A stretch of DNA of 9,390 nt from Spirochaetales bacterium (lineage in GTDB: Bacteria > Spirochaetota > Spirochaetia > DSM-16054 > Sediminispirochaetaceae): assembly GCA_021767325.1 (NCBI GenBank), contig JAASTM010000049.1, forward strand, positions 1 to 9,390, given 5' to 3'. This document shows, piece by piece, positions 5,877 through 9,390 of this stretch (position 1 is its first letter; every line of letters starts with the position of its first letter). The notes beneath the pieces are model-generated. The model ran no database searches, was not told the DNA's origin, and saw nothing but the letters and a program-made list of their open reading frames with translations. A program made the translations under genes and the position numbers.

Positions 5877-8081
5877 ATGAGCGCTCCCCAACAACAACAT
5901 CACTCCTTTTCGGTCGAGGGAATGACCTGTGCCTCCTGCGCCCGGATCGTAGAGCGTAACCTGAACAAACTCGATGGCGTTGATTTTGTGTCGGTCAATC
6001 TTGCAACCCATAAGGCCTACGTAGTATCCGAAGCGGATATACAGAAGCAGGATATAAAGCATGCGGTAGAAAAGGCCGGCTATACCTACGCTGAAGAGGT
6101 TCCCGGAGATGACGTGCTGGCCCGGCAGTTCGCCGCCTCGCGGAAGAAGATAAGCATTGCTCTTGTGCTCACGGTCCCCCTCATGCTGGTAATGATTCTG
6201 CACATGATCGGGATCCACGTCCCCTATTTCTTCGCGATGGAAGCGGTAGTTGCGGGGATCGTACTGTTTGTACCGGGCCGCAGCACCATCAAAAGCGCAT
6301 TCGTTGCACTGCGGCACGGCCACACCAATATGGATACCCTGGTCTCCGTGAGTGCGTTTGTTTCTTGGCTCACCGCGATTCTGGCCACAGCCGGGCTGCA
6401 GGAAATCTCCTTCGGTTCGATATCGGCCATGATCGTAGCCTTCCATCTGGGCGGCCGCTACATCGAAGCGCGGCTCAAGCACCGGGCCGCTCAGGATGTC
6501 CGGTCTCTGCTCGATGTGCAGGCCCGGAATGCCCGGCTTATCACCGAACAGGGAATCGAAGAGGTTCCAGTAGAGGCGGTCAAACCGGGAGCCCGGGTCA
6601 TGGTCCGCACCGGGGAGAAGATACCGCTGGATGGTAAGATTGTCGAGGGCTCCGCCCTGGTGGATGAGTCGATGATCACCGGCGAGCCGCTGCCGGTGCC
6701 CCATGAGGAGGAATCCCAGGTAATCGGCGGTACGATTGTGCAGCAGGGATCGATTAAAGTCGAAGTCGAGAAGGTCGGCGAAGATACGTTTCTCTCCCAG
6801 ATGATACGGCTGGTGGAAGAGGCCCAGTCCTCACGGGTACCTCTGCAGGCGCTGGCCGACCGAATCAGCGTGTATTTCGTGCCGGCCATCATCGTCATAG
6901 CCCTTCTGGCCGGAAGCCTGTGGTACCTGCTTTATCCGCAGCTGCAGCCGCTGCTGCAGTGGGCCTCACAGTACCTGTTTTGGATTTATCCCGATCCGGG
7001 TGGTACTACCGCCGGTCTGTTCGTATTCGTAACGGTACTGGTGATAGCCTGCCCCTGTGCACTCGGTCTGGCTACGCCGATGGCCCTGATCGCCGGCAGC
7101 GGAAAGGCCGCTACCCACGGCATTCTCATAAAAAACGGTGAAGCCCTGCAGAATACAAAGACCCTGAAATACGTGCTCATGGATAAAACCGGCACTATTA
7201 CCCGGGGCCGTCCGCAGGTCGTCGAGACCTCTCTAAACTCTGATATCTTGCAGGGAGCGGCGGCTGTGGAATCGCACTCCATTCACCCGCTGGCGGCCGC
7301 AGTTGTAGAGCATGTCCATGGACGCAGCAATCCTGCTGACCTGACGGCGGTGGAGAATCTCGAGGAAACCGCCGGAGAAGGGATTCGCGGTACCCTCGGC
7401 GGCAGCGAATACAAAATCGGAAAACCCCGCAGTCCGGAAGATTACAGCGAACTCATGCAGCAGGGGTATACGGTTATCGAGGTGGAAGTGGACGGTCGGA
7501 TTGCCGGCTGGATTGCCATCACTGATCCGGTCAAAGCTGAAGCCCGGGAAGCTGTGAGCCGCTTGCATGATATGGGCATCACTGCGGTTATGTTAACCGG
7601 CGATTCCCGCACCACAGCCCGTTCTGTGGCAGACAAGGTGGGTATCGACGAGGTAATAGCCGAGGTAACCCCCGACCGGAAGGCCGAGGTCGTACGCTCC
7701 TACCGCCGGGAAGGATATCCGGTTGGTATGGTGGGAGACGGAATCAATGACGCCGCCGCTTTGAAAACCGCGGATGTCGGTTTCGCCGTAGGCAGCGGAA
7801 CCGATCTATCCATCGAGAGCGCCGACATAGTGCTCATGCAGGATAACCTGGCGGTATTGAGTGCAGCCATCGAGATTTCACGCAAGACCGTGACTACTAT
7901 TAAGCAAAATCTCTTCTGGGCCTTCTTCTACAACCTGGTAGCGCTGCCCCTGGCAGCCCTGGGATTCCTGCATCCGGTTATCGCCGAGCTGGCAATGCTG
8001 TTCAGCTCGATCAACGTAATACTCAATTCGCTGAGAATCAGCAAAGGAGAAATCAATGCATTACAAGTTCAACGTACCTGA
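5877..8081 (+). CDS. copA: Cu(I)-exporting P1B-type ATPase CopA
   Basis: This 734-residue inner-membrane pump uses ATP to export Cu(I) from the cytoplasm. The N-terminus has one heavy-metal-associated domain (about residues 9-75) with GMTCASC (15-21), preceded by a short Gln/His tract. Two helices (about 91-112 and 119-137) start the membrane domain. The actuator loop has TGEP (268-271). The metal site is CPC (392-394). The phosphorylation motif is DKTGT with Asp436, the nucleotide-domain HP is His470-Pro471, and the hinge is GDGIND (620-625). The last helices carry FYN (684-686) and MLFSS (707-711), the residues that mark the Cu(I)-transporting P1B-1 subgroup. The extracytoplasmic loop between the helix ending near residue 352 and the CPC helix (about 353-378) looks longer than in well-studied CopA proteins and is rich in aromatics. 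The start is supported by a GGAGGA site. The end overlaps copZ by 26 bases. Silver is an alternative substrate. Confidence 0.96.
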   Translation: MSAPQQQHHSFSVEGMTCASCARIVERNLNKLDGVDFVSVNLATHKAYVVSEADIQKQDIKHAVEKAGYTYAEEVPGDDVLARQFAASRKKISIALVLTVPLMLVMILHMIGIHVPYFFAMEAVVAGIVLFVPGRSTIKSAFVALRHGHTNMDTLVSVSAFVSWLTAILATAGLQEISFGSISAMIVAFHLGGRYIEARLKHRAAQDVRSLLDVQARNARLITEQGIEEVPVEAVKPGARVMVRTGEKIPLDGKIVEGSALVDESMITGEPLPVPHEEESQVIGGTIVQQGSIKVEVEKVGEDTFLSQMIRLVEEAQSSRVPLQALADRISVYFVPAIIVIALLAGSLWYLLYPQLQPLLQWASQYLFWIYPDPGGTTAGLFVFVTVLVIACPCALGLATPMALIAGSGKAATHGILIKNGEALQNTKTLKYVLMDKTGTITRGRPQVVETSLNSDILQGAAAVESHSIHPLAAAVVEHVHGRSNPADLTAVENLEETAGEGIRGTLGGSEYKIGKPRSPEDYSELMQQGYTVIEVEVDGRIAGWIAITDPVKAEAREAVSRLHDMGITAVMLTGDSRTTARSVADKVGIDEVIAEVTPDRKAEVVRSYRREGYPVGMVGDGINDAAALKTADVGFAVGSGTDLSIESADIVLMQDNLAVLSAAIEISRKTVTTIKQNLFWAFFYNLVALPLAALGFLHPVIAELAMLFSSINVILNSLRISKGEINALQVQRT

Positions 8082-8259
8082 TGTTTCTTGTCAACACTGT
8101 AAGAACAGAATAGAATCGGCACTCAATCAGTTCGATGAGGTCTCTTCCGCTGAAGTACATATCGAAGAGAAAACAGTCAGTGTCGAGGCCGAGCTCTCAC
8201 CGGAAAAATTGATCGAAGTGATAGATGAAGCCGGCTATGATGCCGAACTGGTGAAGTAA
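8056..8259 (+). CDS. copZ: CopZ-like copper chaperone (single HMA domain)
   Basis: This is a 67-residue protein consisting of one heavy-metal-associated ferredoxin-like domain. The metal site is VSCQHC (residues 10-15, Cys12 and Cys15). Typical family residues follow: RIESALNQFDEV, then VSVEAELSPEKLIEVIDEAGYDAELV at the end. Such chaperones bind cytosolic Cu(I) and pass it to CopA. His14 between the cysteines, and Asp-Val-Ser in place of Gly-Met-Thr before them, differ from the classic motif. The ATG at 8056 lies inside the copA coding region in another frame, with AGGAG 7 bases upstream, so it is co-transcribed and probably translationally coupled to copA. It ends 59 bases before the convergent ubiB-type gene. 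Direct evidence for copper rather than another soft metal is lacking, but the neighbour makes copper likely. Confidence 0.92.
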   Translation: MHYKFNVPDVSCQHCKNRIESALNQFDEVSSAEVHIEEKTVSVEAELSPEKLIEVIDEAGYDAELVK

Positions 8260-8318
8260 ACACCTCAGGAACCCGCCGTGGGCAGCCAGCCCGGGGCTCA
8301 CATTCAGAGATCCGGCAG

Positions 8319-9390
8319 TTATATGTCCCGGCCGCGGATGATATTCAGAATAATCCATGCGGCAAAAAAGGCTGAAATCAGATATCCGGCTATACCAATC
8401 ACCGGAAATCCGAACAGCAGCGGTTTGACCCCGGTGGTAATGATCATCGACGAGCCAATAATAATGGCTGCTGTCAGCAAACTCAGTGAAAGCCGGTTTA
8501 CTACCCGGCGGAAGCTATGCTCCACATGGTCGAGTCCGCGGTGTTCGAGCTGCAGAGTCAGCTGATCACGTTCGAGCTTGTCGAGAATCGAGTAGATCAT
8601 ATCGAGGCTGTACCGGCGGGTGTGCAGAATGCGCAGCAGGCGCGATCTAAACCGTCTGGCCAAAGCATTGGGCGAATATATTCTCAGGATAATCCGCTTG
8701 ATGTACGGCTCGGCCTCTTTGATGATGTCGAGATCGGGGTACATAATACGTGCCGAAGCTTCACTGGTCAGTAAGGCCCTCACCATCCCGGATAAATCGG
8801 GTTGAATGGGGATTCCATACACACGAAACACCTGTGTAACCTGATACAGGAGTCCGCCGATACTCTGCTGCTCGGCAGGCAAAGCGTAGTAGTTGTCCAG
8901 CACTCCCATTATATCGCGGTGCACTCTTTCTTGCTGCGTATCGAGACGGACATCCGAAATTGCCAGCAGGATGTCCAGTACCACCGCACTGTCCCTGTCT
9001 ATCAGCCCCAGCATCAAGGCCAGCAGCTTCAGCCGCATGTCCGGGGTCAAGCGTCCCACCATCCCCCAGTCCAGCAGGCTCATTCTGCCGTCCGGCAGAA
9101 TCATAATGTTCCCCGGATGCGGGTCGGCATGGAATAAACCATCCTCGAGTATCTGTGTGAGGGCAGTTCGGATACCGGTGCGGGCAACTTTGAGCCGGGC
9201 TGCATTCGAAAGCGAAGCGATATCCTCGAGGGGACGCCCTTCCACCAGCTCCATGATCAATATCCGTGCGGTAGAGATCTCCGGAAAAACGGCCGGTAAA
9301 TAGAGATCATCCGCATGACGCATGTTATGACGGGCAGCCCGAATATTACGGGCTTCGCTGGTAAAGTCCAGTTCCCTGCGCATCATATCA
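8319..9390 (-). CDS. UbiB/AarF/ABC1-family atypical kinase, C-terminal part (cut by right edge)
   Basis: About 356 residues are visible, and the frame continues past position 9390. The family is usually about 540-560 residues, so roughly the first 200 are missing. The visible part opens with the family motif MMRRELDFTSEARNI, then has MELVEGRPL, the catalytic-loop motif FHADPHPGN (9134-9108) and LLDWGMVG, the DFG-equivalent metal-binding motif. The C-terminus has two hydrophobic segments (LSLSLLTAAIIIGSSMIITT and FGFPVIGIAGYLISAFFAAW), matching the usual membrane anchor. The family supports isoprenoid quinone synthesis or lipid homeostasis through an ADP/ATP-binding kinase-like fold. In an organism without ubiquinone the true role is uncertain, so I give no gene symbol. 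The start and promoter are outside the window. Confidence 0.93.
   Translation of the reverse strand, partial: DMMRRELDFTSEARNIRAARHNMRHADDLYLPAVFPEISTARILIMELVEGRPLEDIASLSNAARLKVARTGIRTALTQILEDGLFHADPHPGNIMILPDGRMSLLDWGMVGRLTPDMRLKLLALMLGLIDRDSAVVLDILLAISDVRLDTQQERVHRDIMGVLDNYYALPAEQQSIGGLLYQVTQVFRVYGIPIQPDLSGMVRALLTSEASARIMYPDLDIIKEAEPYIKRIILRIYSPNALARRFRSRLLRILHTRRYSLDMIYSILDKLERDQLTLQLEHRGLDHVEHSFRRVVNRLSLSLLTAAIIIGSSMIITTGVKPLLFGFPVIGIAGYLISAFFAAWIILNIIRGRDI

Noticed and set aside
5802..6704. 300-codon minus-strand open frame covering the copA upstream region and N-terminus
   Set aside because: It runs through the copA promoter region and opposite the clear HMA and actuator domains. The translation has no family features and looks like an antisense shadow.
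8260..8318. Possible terminator between copZ and the UbiB-type gene
   Set aside because: A short stem (GTGGGC with GCTCAC, one wobble pair) exists but no T-run follows on either strand.
1..9390. tRNA, rRNA, CRISPR array, insertion sequence or phage genes
   Set aside because: No cloverleaf, regularly spaced repeat, transposase motif or terminal repeat was seen. Every stretch over 300 bases is occupied by a supported gene.

Overview
This window comes from a bacterial chromosome of moderately high GC, with good Shine-Dalgarno sites at several genes. It looks like ordinary core-genome sequence carrying one metal-export island. No RNA gene, transposon, phage gene or CRISPR array was seen. The organism cannot be fixed from the sequence alone. 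The divergent membrane pyrophosphatase and the small four-cysteine protein suggested a spirochaete-like anaerobe to me, but that is a low-confidence inference.

Layout. (1) Positions 1-3676, minus strand: hppA (membrane pyrophosphatase), a 61-residue four-cysteine protein, ychF (ribosome-associated ATPase/GTPase), and the start of an unknown helical protein that runs off the left edge. Short gaps suggest co-transcription, and ychF appears to have its own promoter as well. (2) Positions 3677-3756: a compact divergent promoter region. (3) Positions 3757-5426, plus strand: hflX (ribosome-splitting GTPase), overlapped by 4 bases by a DUF2784 membrane protein. (4) Positions 5432-5710, minus strand: an AT-rich unknown gene, convergent with DUF2784 and divergent from copA. 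(5) Positions 5711-5876: an AT-rich intergenic region with two perfect inverted repeats and candidate promoters in both directions. (6) Positions 5877-8259, plus strand: copA (Cu+-exporting P-type ATPase) overlapped by copZ (copper chaperone). (7) Positions 8319-9390, minus strand: the C-terminal two thirds of a UbiB/ABC1-family atypical kinase, cut by the right edge.

Functionally, the copA-copZ pair is a copper detoxification unit in which the chaperone would deliver Cu(I) to the pump. YchF and HflX are two unrelated P-loop proteins that act at the ribosome, placed either side of the pyrophosphatase. The most distinctive signals are the non-canonical residues and serine-rich loop of HppA, the predicted leaderless start of hflX with overlapping divergent promoters, and the palindromic operator candidates in front of copA. 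I found no convincing evidence for an entirely new multi-gene system.
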